35,463 nt of DNA from Chloroflexota bacterium (GCA_005879985.1 VBIA01000153.1:1-35463); one strand, 5' to 3'; positions 1-7,197 are shown, numbered from the stretch's first letter. The notes: generated by a model not told the origin, from the letters alone. A program made the numbers and translations.

Positions 1-365
1 TCTTTGAACTTGATGACGAAGTTGATGACGATCGGATACGTCGCGGACGCGAGGTCGCCGTTCCCCGAGTTGGTGATCGAGTCGCAGTGGGCCTTGCTGT
101 CGGTGTAGAACACGACCTCCGCCGCGGTCGCGCCGTGAGACTTCGCCTTGTCCCATTCCGACTTGGTCGACGTGTAAGTGCTCGGGTCCTTCGACTTGAC
201 AGCGTTGAGGAACGAATCGATGTCGCCCGAGGCCGAGCACTTCTGAACACCCTTGGGCAAGTCGCCTGACTGCACGGCCACGTCGGCGACACCTGTCGCC
301 GCCGCGCTGGACTGAGTGCACGCGGTCACCACTAAAAGTGCGGCGAGCGCGATCCATCGACGCAT
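1..365 (-). CDS. Putative lipoprotein, 3' end cut by window edge
   Basis: The reading frame is open from an ATG at 365 to the left edge (121 codons), so the C-terminus is missing. It starts MRRWIALAALLVVTAC, a short lipoprotein signal peptide: two arginines, a hydrophobic core and a lipobox ending VTAC, with Cys16 as the lipidation site. The exported part is polar, with Cys near residues 44 and 98, and resembles no family I can name. The start is supported by TAACCT (373-378) seven nucleotides upstream, which fits a leaderless mRNA. It is divergent from the recombinase gene to the right. The role is unknown; attachment to the outer face of the cytoplasmic membrane is inferred from the signal alone. 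Confidence 0.72.
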   Translation of the reverse strand, partial: MRRWIALAALLVVTACTQSSAAATGVADVAVQSGDLPKGVQKCSASGDIDSFLNAVKSKDPSTYTSTKSEWDKAKSHGATAAEVVFYTDSKAHCDSITNSGNGDLASATYPIVINFVIKFK

Positions 366-372
366 CGCTAAA

Positions 373-378
373 AGGTTA
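373..378 (-). promoter_or_regulatory. TANNNT -10 box, leaderless start of lipoprotein
   Basis: TAACCT on the minus strand ends seven nucleotides before the ATG at 365. This spacing places the transcription start at or next to the start codon. No Shine-Dalgarno sequence is visible. Confidence 0.5.
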
Positions 379-477
379 GAGGCACGAACCCTCGGCCCGC
401 CTCCCATAAGAAGAAAGATCGTTCAGGAGCCGCGAGTAACCGGCGGCATCTTGTGTCAACATGCATCCGGCCTCGTC

Positions 478-1410
478 ATGTCCATCGATCTGCAGGCCGC
501 GGCGAACGAGTACATCGGATGGCTTCAGCTCGAGGCCAACCGCAGTCCCAACACGGTCCGCGCCTACGACGCCGAGCTGAAAAAGCTCATCGTCTTCCTG
601 CACGAGAGCGGCCACACCCTGCAGCTCGCCGACTTGCGCCACGAGGACCTGCGCGCCTACCAGCGCCTGCTGGCGACCCGCTTGAAGAGCCCGGCTTCGC
701 GCGCCCGCGCGCTGGTGGCCGTCCGGTCCTGGCTGCGCTGGGTCGCACGCGAAGGCTTCATCGATCGGGACCTTTCCAACGGCATCACGCTCCCGAAACT
801 CGAGCAGCGCCTTCCCAAGCCGATCGATTCGGACGAGTTGGCGCGCCTGCTCGCCGCGCTGCCATCCGGCACGCCTCTCGAGAAGCGCGACAAGGCGCTC
901 GTCCAATTCCTGATCAGCACCGGCTGCCGCATCTCCGAATCGCTCGCCCTCGACCGCACCGACTTCCCGCGCACTGGGAACCGGCTGATCGTCACGGGAA
1001 AAGGCTCCAAGCAGCGGGCCGTGTACCTCACCGCCGACGCGCGCGCCGCGCTGGAGGACTACCTCGCGACCCGTGAAGACGCGTCCATGGCGATGTTCAT
1101 CAATTACGACCGGTCGATTGCCGACGACCGGAACCGGCGGCTGACGTCGGCCGGCGCGCGATTCATCGTCAAGCGGCTGCGCCGCCAGCTCGGCGCGTGG
1201 TCGTTCAAGTCGCCGCACGTCGCGCGACACACCGCCGCGACCACGCTGCTGGAGGTTACCGGCGGCGACGTGCGCCTCGTCCAGGAGGTGCTGGGCCACG
1301 CCAACCTCAACACCCTGCAGGGCTACACGAAGATCGTCGACAGCCGCAAGCAGGAGGCGTATCGCCTGTATCAGCAGTTCCTGGACGAAAAGAAGAAGGC
1401 CACGACCTGA
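478..1410 (+). CDS. Tyrosine recombinase, XerC/XerD type
   Basis: The 310-residue protein has the size and layout of XerC/XerD recombinases: an N-terminal core-binding SAM-like domain (about 1-110, with SPNTVRAYDAEL) and a C-terminal catalytic domain. All catalytic residues are visible: Arg151 (GCRISE), Lys175 (TGKGSKQR), His247 and Arg250 (PHVARH), His274 (LGHANL) and nucleophile Tyr283 (QGYTKI). Xer proteins resolve chromosome dimers at dif by cutting and rejoining DNA through a 3'-phosphotyrosine link. The ATG at 478 was chosen because the family begins a few residues before the core-binding domain; the frame is open further upstream to 316, but that part overlaps the divergent gene's promoter. 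No phage or integron genes are adjacent, so a housekeeping Xer is more likely than an integrase. XerC, XerD and single-Xer variants cannot be told apart here. Confidence 0.9.
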   Translation: MSIDLQAAANEYIGWLQLEANRSPNTVRAYDAELKKLIVFLHESGHTLQLADLRHEDLRAYQRLLATRLKSPASRARALVAVRSWLRWVAREGFIDRDLSNGITLPKLEQRLPKPIDSDELARLLAALPSGTPLEKRDKALVQFLISTGCRISESLALDRTDFPRTGNRLIVTGKGSKQRAVYLTADARAALEDYLATREDASMAMFINYDRSIADDRNRRLTSAGARFIVKRLRRQLGAWSFKSPHVARHTAATTLLEVTGGDVRLVQEVLGHANLNTLQGYTKIVDSRKQEAYRLYQQFLDEKKKATT

Positions 1411-1413
1411 CCC

Positions 1414-1629
1414 TTACGGCCACAGCAGGTGGCCGAGCAGCATCCCGATCACCACCGCCAGCGCGTAGACCGATCGCGGAAAGCTACGCACGATCGAACG
1501 AAGGCCGTTGTTCACCGGGTCGGTGCCGCTACGCAGCGCGAGTGATTCCTGGAGCATGAGCAAGAAGGCGATGAATGCCCCGACGGTCGAGATGAGAGAC
1601 AGGATGGCCGGCGCGTTCAGGGTGCTCAT
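1414..1629 (-). CDS. Small two-helix membrane protein, paralogue B
   Basis: This 71-residue protein has two hydrophobic segments (about 7-28 and 53-70) joined by a short polar loop, and ends in AVVIGMLLGHLLWP. Its start overlaps the stop of the upstream gene by ATGA (1626-1629), so the two are translationally coupled. The upstream neighbour ends its second helix with AVVIGILLGHFLWGP, so the pair looks like a tandem duplication. I do not recognise a family; the conserved Gly-His in the second helix is the only candidate functional feature. It converges on the recombinase gene, leaving three bases between stop codons. Confidence 0.68.
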   Translation of the reverse strand: MSTLNAPAILSLISTVGAFIAFLLMLQESLALRSGTDPVNNGLRSIVRSFPRSVYALAVVIGMLLGHLLWP

Positions 1630-1880
1630 TGTGGCGGGCTCCCCGACGGCGAGGTCCTGCCCGTGGCCGGACCCCACAGGAAATGTCCGAGGAGGATGCC
1701 GATCACGACCGCGATGACGAAAGCCGTGCCGGGATACGAATGCACGGCGGGCTTGATGTAGTCGGAGATCGGCGTGTGGCCGGTGAACAAGGCCCACGTC
1801 TCAAAGGCGAGCAGGAGAAAGATCGCACCGAAGAACGCGGTGACCGTCCATGAGAACAGGTTGCCGATAGCAGCCATCAT
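1626..1880 (-). CDS. Small two-helix membrane protein, paralogue A
   Basis: This 84-residue protein has hydrophobic segments at about 12-33 and 53-70 and a polar tail. The start at 1880 is supported by a strong AAGGAGG ribosome binding site (1890-1896) nine bases upstream, so it is probably translated from an internal position in the mRNA of the WDG-repeat protein gene, 46 bases upstream. Its second helix shares the AVVIG-x-LLGH-x-LW pattern with the next gene, which overlaps its stop codon. The function is unknown. The order, one large single-pass membrane protein followed by two small paralogues, suggests a membrane-associated set, but that is inference. Confidence 0.68.
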   Translation of the reverse strand: MMAAIGNLFSWTVTAFFGAIFLLLAFETWALFTGHTPISDYIKPAVHSYPGTAFVIAVVIGILLGHFLWGPATGRTSPSGSPPQ

Positions 1881-1926
1881 CAGTAGTCGCCTCCTTGCAC
1901 CTTCAACGAACTTGGCCGGAGCGAGG

Positions 1927-2859
1927 TTATCGAGATTCGAACACGTAGAGCCGCTGCAACCACACCGTTTCAGTGGCGGGGCCACCGCGGTTGTCGATGT
2001 AGAAGTCCACATAACCGGAGCTCTGGATCCGCGACGTATCCGCCTGCGTGACACCCCTGCCGTTCAGATAGACGCTGACGTGCCGGCCGCTCAGCCGGAG
2101 GATCATGCGGTTCGGCGCTCCAGCACGAAACGTCACCCCGAACGCCACGCCTTTGGCCAGGCTGTCCCAGCCGTCGTTCGGCCGTCCCTCGTCGAGCCTG
2201 TAGAGACCCTCCTGGAACATTGATATGTCGACGCAGCTACCGGCCCGGGAGCAAGCCAGCTGGATGCCGACCGAGCCTGCACTGGCTTCATACGTGAAAT
2301 CCGCGACGACGACTGTCGTCGGCGGCTGCTTGTCAGCCGTGTCGAAGCTGACGTCGACGTCCGGCGGGGCGGAGAGGTTGCAGCCATCAGAGCCGGTGGT
2401 CGCGATCGTCTTCGTCCAGTCGCCCTCGGTGGGCTTGTAGGACTTCTTCCACACCATGACGCCGGACGGTGTGCCCTCGGTGAGCGTGCAGTCGGCCAGA
2501 AGGTATTCGCTGCCTAGCGTGCCGCCGCACAGCGACTTGCCCTCAGAGAGCGCGGCTCCGGGTTGAGCCAGGGCTGAACTGCATGAGGCGAGGCCGCCCG
2601 GCTGCAGGACTCGCTGGGACGCACGCATCACAAAGCCGACGGCGAAGTAGATGCCGATGCTCGCAGCCACCAGCGCCACGATCGTCCCGCCGGCGATCAG
2701 CCACGGCAGTCGTGAGGGTCGCGCTCGTCGAGGCGCACCTTCGCCGGCTGGACGCCACGACGATCCATCCCACCGCCACGCCCCATCGGGAGATGTGGCG
2801 CTCACCCAGCGCCCACCGTCCCAGTAATACTGCCGGTCGGGACTCAGCTCTCCGGTCAC
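1927..2859 (-). CDS. WDG-repeat membrane protein with extracellular lectin-like domain
   Basis: The 310-residue protein has three parts. Residues 1-40 hold two copies of a tryptophan-rich unit (SPDxxxYWDGxxW and SPDGAWRWDGSSW), similar to the short WDG modules (DUF2510-like) of actinobacterial membrane proteins. A transmembrane helix spans about 52-76. The outer region of about 230 residues has six cysteines and a beta-rich C-terminus (RMILRLSGRHVSVYLNGRGV) that resembles concanavalin/3-keto-disaccharide-hydrolase type sandwiches; that comparison is by eye. The GTG at 2859 lies five bases after TACTCT, fitting a leaderless start. A second protein with the same N-terminal module lies at 28038-28790 with a different outer domain. 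Glycan binding or envelope sensing is a guess. Confidence 0.75.
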   Translation of the reverse strand: MTGELSPDRQYYWDGGRWVSATSPDGAWRWDGSSWRPAGEGAPRRARPSRLPWLIAGGTIVALVAASIGIYFAVGFVMRASQRVLQPGGLASCSSALAQPGAALSEGKSLCGGTLGSEYLLADCTLTEGTPSGVMVWKKSYKPTEGDWTKTIATTGSDGCNLSAPPDVDVSFDTADKQPPTTVVVADFTYEASAGSVGIQLACSRAGSCVDISMFQEGLYRLDEGRPNDGWDSLAKGVAFGVTFRAGAPNRMILRLSGRHVSVYLNGRGVTQADTSRIQSSGYVDFYIDNRGGPATETVWLQRLYVFESR

Positions 2860-2864
2860 GGCGG

Positions 2865-2870
2865 AGAGTA
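2865..2870 (-). promoter_or_regulatory. TANNNT -10 box for WDG-repeat protein
   Basis: TACTCT on the minus strand lies five bases before the GTG at 2859, consistent with a leaderless transcript. The divergent lipoprotein gene has its own box 25 bases away. Confidence 0.45.
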
Positions 2871-2894
2871 TGCGAAAACAAACGGGCGTCCGGC

Positions 2895-2900
2895 TATAGT
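2895..2900 (+). promoter_or_regulatory. -10 box TATAGT for lipoprotein gene
   Basis: TATAGT, one base from the TATAAT consensus, lies seven bases before the ATG at 2908. It decides the start: an in-frame GTG at 2899 is inside this box and would not be transcribed from it. Confidence 0.55.
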
Positions 2901-2907
2901 GCCGCGC

Positions 2908-3897
2908 ATGCCTGTGAGGGCGCTGCTGGCAATCGTTGTGCTGTGCGCATGCGCATGCACCAGCACCGTGCCATCGACCTCACCGAGCCCATCACCCGCC
3001 GCCAGCCCGACACCATCGCCAACCCCTTCGCCGGTCGCGACGCTTCCGTGCAAGATGCCGGCTACGGTCGGCATAGCCGGCGGTGGCTACATCGCCAAGC
3101 TCGGTTGGATCACGCTGCCAAGCGGCGCCATCACCGTCGACACGACCAATGAGATCGACGGCAGCAATGAGCCTGTCGGCATCATCTGGGCCACAAATCA
3201 CTCACCCCAGCGCTTCGGTGTTGGTGAGGGCACCGACTCGAATGCCGCCGGCGGCTGGCTGCCTGTCCCGCCTGAGCTGGTCGCGCCTGACGGCCTCCAC
3301 TACGCCTACCTGCACGCTGACGGGACCATTCGCGTCTCGAACCAGAACGGCCAGGAAGCGATCATCAAGGACCCGAACAAGCTGACCCCGCTGGCGTTCA
3401 CCGCGGCGGGAGTCGTGCTCACCAGCCAAACGGTCGACTCGAACGGCCTGTGGCTGCTCGACACGACAACGCAGACGATCGCACCGATCACGCCGGTCGC
3501 CGGCAACAACGACTGGCACGAGGTGGTGCACGGGACGGTATGGGGCGTGGACTCGCCGGGCGTCCTCGGCTACCCGGCGCCTACCAAGCTCCTCACGGTC
3601 AGCACCGTGCCCGGCTCGACGCCGACCGTTGCGTTCACCGCTCCCGGCGGCGACTCGATCGCGCTCATCGCCACCGACACGCAGGGTGGGGTGATGATCG
3701 ACCTCACGGGATCGGCGCCGGGAATCGAGTACCTGTCGTCAAGCGGCGCGACCTCACAGGCAGCGGCGCCGACCGGCACGGCGCTGCTGTCGGGCCGGCC
3801 CAGACGATCGACATCGTCCCCGGAGGGGACTGCACCTAGCCGGCACCAAAAGAAAAGGCCGGGCCCACATGAGCCCGGCCCTGGTTCAGCTATCTAG
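2908..3897 (+). CDS. Secreted lipoprotein with proline/serine linker, probable 3' frameshift
   Basis: The start MPVRALLAIVVLCACAC is a lipoprotein signal with Cys at the end of the hydrophobic core. It is followed by a linker of Ser-Pro/Thr-Pro repeats (about 20-45) and a domain of repeated beta-type segments (LHYAYLHADGTIRV, NGLWLLDTTTQ) like WD40/propeller surface proteins. As read, the frame runs to 3897, straight through the opposite-strand terminator, ending in a low-complexity basic tail. In the next frame the sequence from about 3798 reads AQTIDIVPGGDCT and stops at 3839, before the hairpin. One missing C in the GGGCCGG run near 3793-3800 would explain this. The true end is therefore probably 3839. 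Function unknown. Confidence 0.7.
   Translation: MPVRALLAIVVLCACACTSTVPSTSPSPSPAASPTPSPTPSPVATLPCKMPATVGIAGGGYIAKLGWITLPSGAITVDTTNEIDGSNEPVGIIWATNHSPQRFGVGEGTDSNAAGGWLPVPPELVAPDGLHYAYLHADGTIRVSNQNGQEAIIKDPNKLTPLAFTAAGVVLTSQTVDSNGLWLLDTTTQTIAPITPVAGNNDWHEVVHGTVWGVDSPGVLGYPAPTKLLTVSTVPGSTPTVAFTAPGGDSIALIATDTQGGVMIDLTGSAPGIEYLSSSGATSQAAAPTGTALLSGRPRRSTSSPEGTAPSRHQKKRPGPHEPGPGSAI
3848..3880 (-). terminator. Rho-independent terminator of the 3901-4215 gene
   Basis: On the minus strand, GGCCGGGC and GCCCGGCC (arms 3857-3864 and 3873-3880, eight perfect pairs, 8-nt loop) are followed by TTTTCTTTT (3856-3848). The hairpin lies 20 bases past the stop codon of the minus-strand gene. On the plus strand there is no T run, so it does not fit the lipoprotein gene. 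Confidence 0.88.
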
Positions 3898-3900
3898 GGC

Positions 3901-4215
3901 TTATTCGTCCTCGATCTGGTTGTACATCAGGCTGTCCTGGATCTCGTAGAGGGCGTCCATCGCCTCCATCACGGAACCAGGCTTCGCCTGCGCCAGCACA
4001 GTGACCTCGGGCGACTCCTCGATGACCTTGTTGACCGCCACCGACAGCACCGGCGGCATGGTCCGCTGGTCGGCGAGGTTCAGCATCTCGAGCTCGTTCA
4101 GGAGCTTGTCGATGTAATGCATCTTGTTGCGGCGCGCGTACTTGGCCCGCTGCACCCGCCGATCTCGGGCCGTCATGTGCTCGATGGCTCGGTTGGCCTG
4201 CTTGATCATCGTCAT
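3901..4215 (-). CDS. Small charged protein of unknown function
   Basis: This 104-residue soluble protein has no signal peptide or cysteine. It is rich in Arg/Lys at the N-terminus (about 10-32) and acidic at the C-terminus (ends QIEDE), and looks largely helical. I do not recognise a family. It is clearly a real gene: it has a near-consensus sigma70-type promoter (TTGACA, 16 bp, TAAACT), a purine-rich GGGGGAGAG stretch before the ATG, and its own intrinsic terminator, so it forms a monocistronic unit. A second ATG at 4209 is an alternative start. It is divergent from the SufR-like regulator, which makes regulation by that protein possible but unproven. It is one of few genes here with a clear -35 box, so it may be strongly expressed. 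Confidence 0.75.
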   Translation of the reverse strand: MTMIKQANRAIEHMTARDRRVQRAKYARRNKMHYIDKLLNELEMLNLADQRTMPPVLSVAVNKVIEESPEVTVLAQAKPGSVMEAMDALYEIQDSLMYNQIEDE

Positions 4216-4230
4216 ATCTCTCCCCCATAG

Positions 4231-4258
4231 AGTTTAAGTGCGCCCGGGATTTTGTCAA
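4231..4258 (-). promoter_or_regulatory. Sigma70-type promoter TTGACA-N16-TAAACT
   Basis: The -35 box TTGACA is at 4258-4253 and the -10 box TAAACT at 4236-4231 on the minus strand. The expected transcript start lies about ten bases before the ATG at 4215, giving a very short leader with a GGGGGAGAG stretch. Confidence 0.7.
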
Positions 4259-4313
4259 GAATCACCTGTAATAAATCGGTTAGAGTGTTTAGGTCGGCAG
4301 CGCAGCCGGACTT

Positions 4314-4952
4314 ATGCCCTCGATGATCGCGGGCCGCTCGACCCGCATGGAGGTCCTGGAGCTCATTCGGCGCAAAGGCCGCGCCAGCGCCGAAGCGATC
4401 GCGTCTGACCTCGGCGTGACCCCGAACGCGATCCGCCAGCACCTGACCAACCTCGAGCGCGACGGCTTCGTCGTGAGCCATCCCGAGCGCCGCGCCCGCG
4501 GACGCCCCTCCCTCCTGTTCAGCCTCACCGAGCGTGCGGACTCCGTCTTCCCCAAGCGCTACGGCCAGCTCGCGACGATGGTGCTGCAGGAGGTCCAGGA
4601 GCTCGGTGGGCCCGAAGCCCTGGACGAGATCTTCTCGCGCGTCGCCGCGCGCCACGCCGAGGTGATCGGCAGGGAGATCGAAGGTCTCGACTTCGACGAA
4701 AAGCTGCGACGCGTGGTGGCCTGGATCGGCCGCGCGGGCACGCTGGCCGAGCAGACCGAGGTCCAGGAGGGCGTGCAGATCACAATCCACAACTGCCCGT
4801 TCCGCAACACGGCGCTCAAGTTCCCGCAGGTTTGCACCATCACCCCGCAGCTCATCTCTAGGCTGCTCGACACCGGCGTGTCCCAGGCTGACTCCATCCA
4901 CCGGCGTGACCCTTACTGCTCCTTTGTCGTCCAGCGCCCGCGCGCTGGGTGA
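4314..4952 (+). CDS. SufR-like iron-sulfur transcriptional regulator
   Basis: The 212-residue protein has an N-terminal winged helix-turn-helix (about 10-70: RMEVLELIRRKG, TPNAIRQHLTNLERDGFV, then the wing with RGRPSLLFSLTE). The C-terminal half carries three cysteines, Cys161, Cys174 and Cys202, spaced C-x12-C-x27-C. This is the spacing I know from SufR proteins of cyanobacteria and mycobacteria, where they hold a [4Fe-4S] cluster that controls DNA binding to the suf operon promoter. Here no suf genes lie in the window; the downstream gene is the NAD(P)HX epimerase. The ATG at 4314 is used, with 4323 as an alternative. A perfect 21-bp dyad follows the stop codon. SufR-family membership is secure; the target genes are not known. 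Confidence 0.87.
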   Translation: MPSMIAGRSTRMEVLELIRRKGRASAEAIASDLGVTPNAIRQHLTNLERDGFVVSHPERRARGRPSLLFSLTERADSVFPKRYGQLATMVLQEVQELGGPEALDEIFSRVAARHAEVIGREIEGLDFDEKLRRVVAWIGRAGTLAEQTEVQEGVQITIHNCPFRNTALKFPQVCTITPQLISRLLDTGVSQADSIHRRDPYCSFVVQRPRAG

Positions 4953-4973
4953 CGGCCGGAGAATCTCCGGCCG
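4953..4973. repeat. Perfect 21-bp dyad after sufR-like gene
   Basis: CGGCCGGAGA and TCTCCGGCCG flank a single central A. It begins directly after the TGA at 4952 and ends 19 bases before the GTG of the next gene. There is no T run, so it may be a 3'-end-stabilising hairpin, an attenuator or a protein site. Confidence 0.6.
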
Positions 4974-4992
4974 AAGGCTCCACTCACTCTCA

Positions 4993-5634
4993 GTGCCAGA
5001 CACCCAGTCGCTGACTAGCGCGCAGGTCAGGGAGCTCGACCGGCTCGCCTCCGAGCGTTTCGGCATCGCGCTCGACTGGCTGATGGAGGCTGCGGGCTGG
5101 CAGGCGGCGCGGGCATGCGATGGCCGCACCGCGGTGGTGTGCGGCGTCGGCAACAACGCGGGCGACGGCCTGGCCGCAGCTCGCCACCTCCACCGCTGGG
5201 GCCGCCTCGCATCCGTCAGCTGCATCGAGCGCACGCGCTTGCGCGGCGACGCGCTGCGCGAGCTCGAAGCCCTGCTCAAGGTGGGCGTTGAGGTCGGTGA
5301 TCACCCGAACTTCGCCGGCGCCGGCCTGGTGCTCGACGCCGTGTTTGGCACCGGCCTCAATCGCGCGCCGGAGGGCCGCTTCGCGGGGTGGATCGAAGCC
5401 ATCAACGCGTCAGGGTTGCGAGTCGTCGCCGTCGATGTTCCGTCCGGTCTCGACTCCGACACGGGCGTCGCCTACTCTCCTTGTGTGCGCGCCGACGTGA
5501 CGGTCACCTTCACGCTGCCCAAGGCCGGGCTGCTGACCGCCGACGGGCCTCGCGTGTCCGGCGACATCTCGGTCGCCGACATCGGCCTCCCAAACGAAGC
5601 CCTGGCGGCGATTGGCGTCGAGGCTCCATCGTGA
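4993..5634 (+). CDS. nnrE: NAD(P)H-hydrate epimerase (YjeF N-terminal domain)
   Basis: The 213-residue protein is a stand-alone YjeF_N domain. It begins with the family pattern TSAQVRELDRLA...LMEAAG (8-35), then VVCGVGNNAGDG (48-59) with the GNN-GDG nucleotide/substrate loop, and DVPSGLDSDTG (about 143-153), followed by TVTFTLPKAGLL. The enzyme interconverts R- and S-forms of hydrated NAD(P)H so that the dehydratase can repair them. The usual fused ADP/ATP-dependent dehydratase (YjeF_C, NnrD) is absent and not elsewhere in the window. The GTG at 4993 is chosen because an upstream ATG at 4906 overlaps the regulator gene and reads through the dyad. The stop overlaps the next gene by GTGA, indicating coupling. 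Confidence 0.9.
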   Translation: MPDTQSLTSAQVRELDRLASERFGIALDWLMEAAGWQAARACDGRTAVVCGVGNNAGDGLAAARHLHRWGRLASVSCIERTRLRGDALRELEALLKVGVEVGDHPNFAGAGLVLDAVFGTGLNRAPEGRFAGWIEAINASGLRVVAVDVPSGLDSDTGVAYSPCVRADVTVTFTLPKAGLLTADGPRVSGDISVADIGLPNEALAAIGVEAPS

Positions 5635-6596
5635 CGCGCCACGTCGTGTGGGATCACGGCGTCTCGCTGCCGGGCCACCGGCTGTGGCTCGACCCGCTGG
5701 TCGTGCGCTCGTTCGCGTTCATCTCACACGCGCACACCGACCACGCGCGGCGCCATCGAGAGGCGGTGCTGACGCCGCAGACCCTCGCGCTCATTCCCGA
5801 GTCGCGCCGCCCCCGCGGCTGGCGGATGCTCGGCTACGACGAGCCGATGCGCCGCGACCGCGCGACCGTGACGCTGCTGCCCGCGGGCCACATGCTCGGC
5901 TCGGCGCAGCTGCTGCTGGAGCACGACGGTACGAGCTTGCTCTACACGGGGGACATCAAGCTGCGCGTGCCGGGCACGCGCAAGCAGACGCACGTGCCGA
6001 AAGCGCATGTGCTCATCGTCGAGACGACGTACGGCCGGCCACACTTCCGTTTCGGCGACCCCGACGCGACCATCGAAGCGATCGCGATATGGTGCCGCCG
6101 CGCGCTGGACAGCCGCGTCGCGCCAGTCCTGCTATGCCACGCGCTCGGCAAGACGGAAGAGATGATGCTGGCACTGGCGCCGTACGGATTCGAGTTTGCC
6201 CTGGAGAAGCGCTGCGTGCCGTGCGCGCAGGCCTACGCCGGGGCAGGCCGGCCGCTGCCGGAATGGATCGAGCTCGATGGCGACGCACGCGGCCGCGTGG
6301 TCATCGCACCGCCGGCGGGCAAGGACGAGGTGCGGCGCCTGGGCCGCTACCGCACCGCTCTGGTTTCCGGATGGGCGAAAGATGCGGAGTTCGCGCGGCT
6401 GTTCGGGGCCGACATGACGTTCGACCTGTCAGACCACTGCGACTTCGATGAGCTAATGGACGTCGTCGAGCGGACGGGCGCCGATCAGGTCTACACGGTG
6501 CACGGCTACACGGAGGACTTTGCGCGATCGCTGCGCAAGCGCGGAATTCGCGCGTCAGCCCTGGAAGCGACGGAGCAACTTCAACTCGCGCTCTAG
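5631..6596 (+). CDS. Ligase-associated MBL-fold DNA exonuclease
   Basis: The 321-residue protein has the metallo-beta-lactamase/beta-CASP layout of the proteins often annotated as mRNA 3'-end processing factor or DNA ligase-associated exonuclease. Metal-binding motifs are intact: SHAHTDH (His33, His35, Asp37, His38), AGHMLGSAQ, LYTGD, and the C-terminal LSDHCDF (Asp268, His269) and TVHGYTEDF. A central ETTYG and an ALGKTEEM segment match the beta-CASP region. In many bacteria this enzyme is encoded with an ATP-dependent DNA ligase, and one lies 1.2 kb away at 7788. The GTG at 5631 overlaps the stop of nnrE. End trimming during DNA repair is the likely role. A perfect hairpin follows its stop. 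Confidence 0.85.
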   Translation: MTRHVVWDHGVSLPGHRLWLDPLVVRSFAFISHAHTDHARRHREAVLTPQTLALIPESRRPRGWRMLGYDEPMRRDRATVTLLPAGHMLGSAQLLLEHDGTSLLYTGDIKLRVPGTRKQTHVPKAHVLIVETTYGRPHFRFGDPDATIEAIAIWCRRALDSRVAPVLLCHALGKTEEMMLALAPYGFEFALEKRCVPCAQAYAGAGRPLPEWIELDGDARGRVVIAPPAGKDEVRRLGRYRTALVSGWAKDAEFARLFGADMTFDLSDHCDFDELMDVVERTGADQVYTVHGYTEDFARSLRKRGIRASALEATEQLQLAL

Positions 6597-6601
6597 GGTA
6601 T

Positions 6602-6627
6602 CCCTCTCCCGCGCTAGCGGGAGAGGG
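6602..6627. terminator. Hairpin between converging genes
   Basis: CCCTCTCCCGC (6602-6612) pairs perfectly with GCGGGAGAGGG (6617-6627) around a 4-nt loop, followed by TCAGGGTGAGGGG. It lies between the stop codons of converging genes and could end both transcripts, although there is no T run. Similar CCCTCTCCC...GGGAGAGGGTCAGGGTGAGGG elements recur in many bacterial genomes. Confidence 0.6.
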
Positions 6628-6642
6628 TCAGGGTGAGGGGCG

Positions 6643-7197
6643 TCAATGCATCACTCGGTACTTCAGAGTCGTCCGCTCGCCGGCGCGCGAAACTTCGATC
6701 GTCTCGAGACGCAAGTGCTCGAGACCCTCACCACCCCAGAACCTCAAGCCTGAGCCGAGCAGCACCGGCATCACATCGACATGCAGCTCGTCGACGAGAT
6801 TCGCCGCGAAAAGCTGCCGCGCGAGGTCGGCGCCGCCGACGACCATCACATTGCGATCCTTCGCCGCGGCTTTAGCCAGTCGCACGGCCGGCTCGACTCC
6901 ATCGGTCACGAATGTGAAGGAGATGCGTCCGTTCTCCTTCGGATGATGAGCCGGCGGGCGATGGGTGACGATGAAGATGGGCACCTGGAACTCGTAGTTG
7001 TCGGCCAACGTGTCGGGGTCGCCCATCTGGAATGTGTGGCGGCCCATCAATACGGCGCCCGTGTCCGCGATTAGGTCTTTCATGTACGGCTTGTCCTGCA
7101 GGTCCGCCAGATCCGGATACAGACGCTCGACGCCGCCCTGTTCGTCGGCTACGAAACCGTCGATGGACGTCGTGTAGCCGACTACTACCTTGGTCAG
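6643..7197 (-). CDS. Dihydrofolate reductase-fold / RibD C-terminal domain protein
   Basis: The frame encodes about 184 residues starting (L/M)TKVVVGYTTSIDGFVA, the typical opening of the small DHFR/RibD-C family, then VLMGRHTFQMG, NVMVVGGADLARQLF and LVDELHVDVMPVLLGSG, all family hallmarks. These proteins bind NADPH; most are uncharacterised reductases. No ATG, GTG or TTG is available at the correct place. The frame is open from an in-frame stop at 7258-7260, and the best candidate is CTG at 7197, which overlaps the stop of the upstream gene as CTGA. A start at ATG 7083 would delete the first strand and the substrate loop. Expression is therefore probably by coupling to the zinc-ribbon gene upstream. 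Confidence 0.82.
   Translation of the reverse strand: MTKVVVGYTTSIDGFVADEQGGVERLYPDLADLQDKPYMKDLIADTGAVLMGRHTFQMGDPDTLADNYEFQVPIFIVTHRPPAHHPKENGRISFTFVTDGVEPAVRLAKAAAKDRNVMVVGGADLARQLFAANLVDELHVDVMPVLLGSGLRFWGGEGLEHLRLETIEVSRAGERTTLKYRVMH

Noticed and set aside
316-477. Upstream extension of the recombinase to 316
   Set aside because: It would overlap the divergent lipoprotein gene and its promoter, and adds 54 residues not found in Xer proteins.
376-1299. Long antisense frame (307 codons) opposite the recombinase
   Set aside because: It is the mirror of a clear Xer recombinase in high-GC DNA. It has no family motifs, and its start lies inside the real gene.
2899-2907. GTG 2899 as lipoprotein start
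   Set aside because: It lies inside the TATAGT -10 box; ATG 2908 follows at leaderless spacing and gives a better signal peptide.
4906-4992. Upstream start for NAD(P)HX epimerase at ATG 4906
   Set aside because: It overlaps the end of the SufR-like gene and reads through a perfect dyad; the family begins close to GTG 4993.
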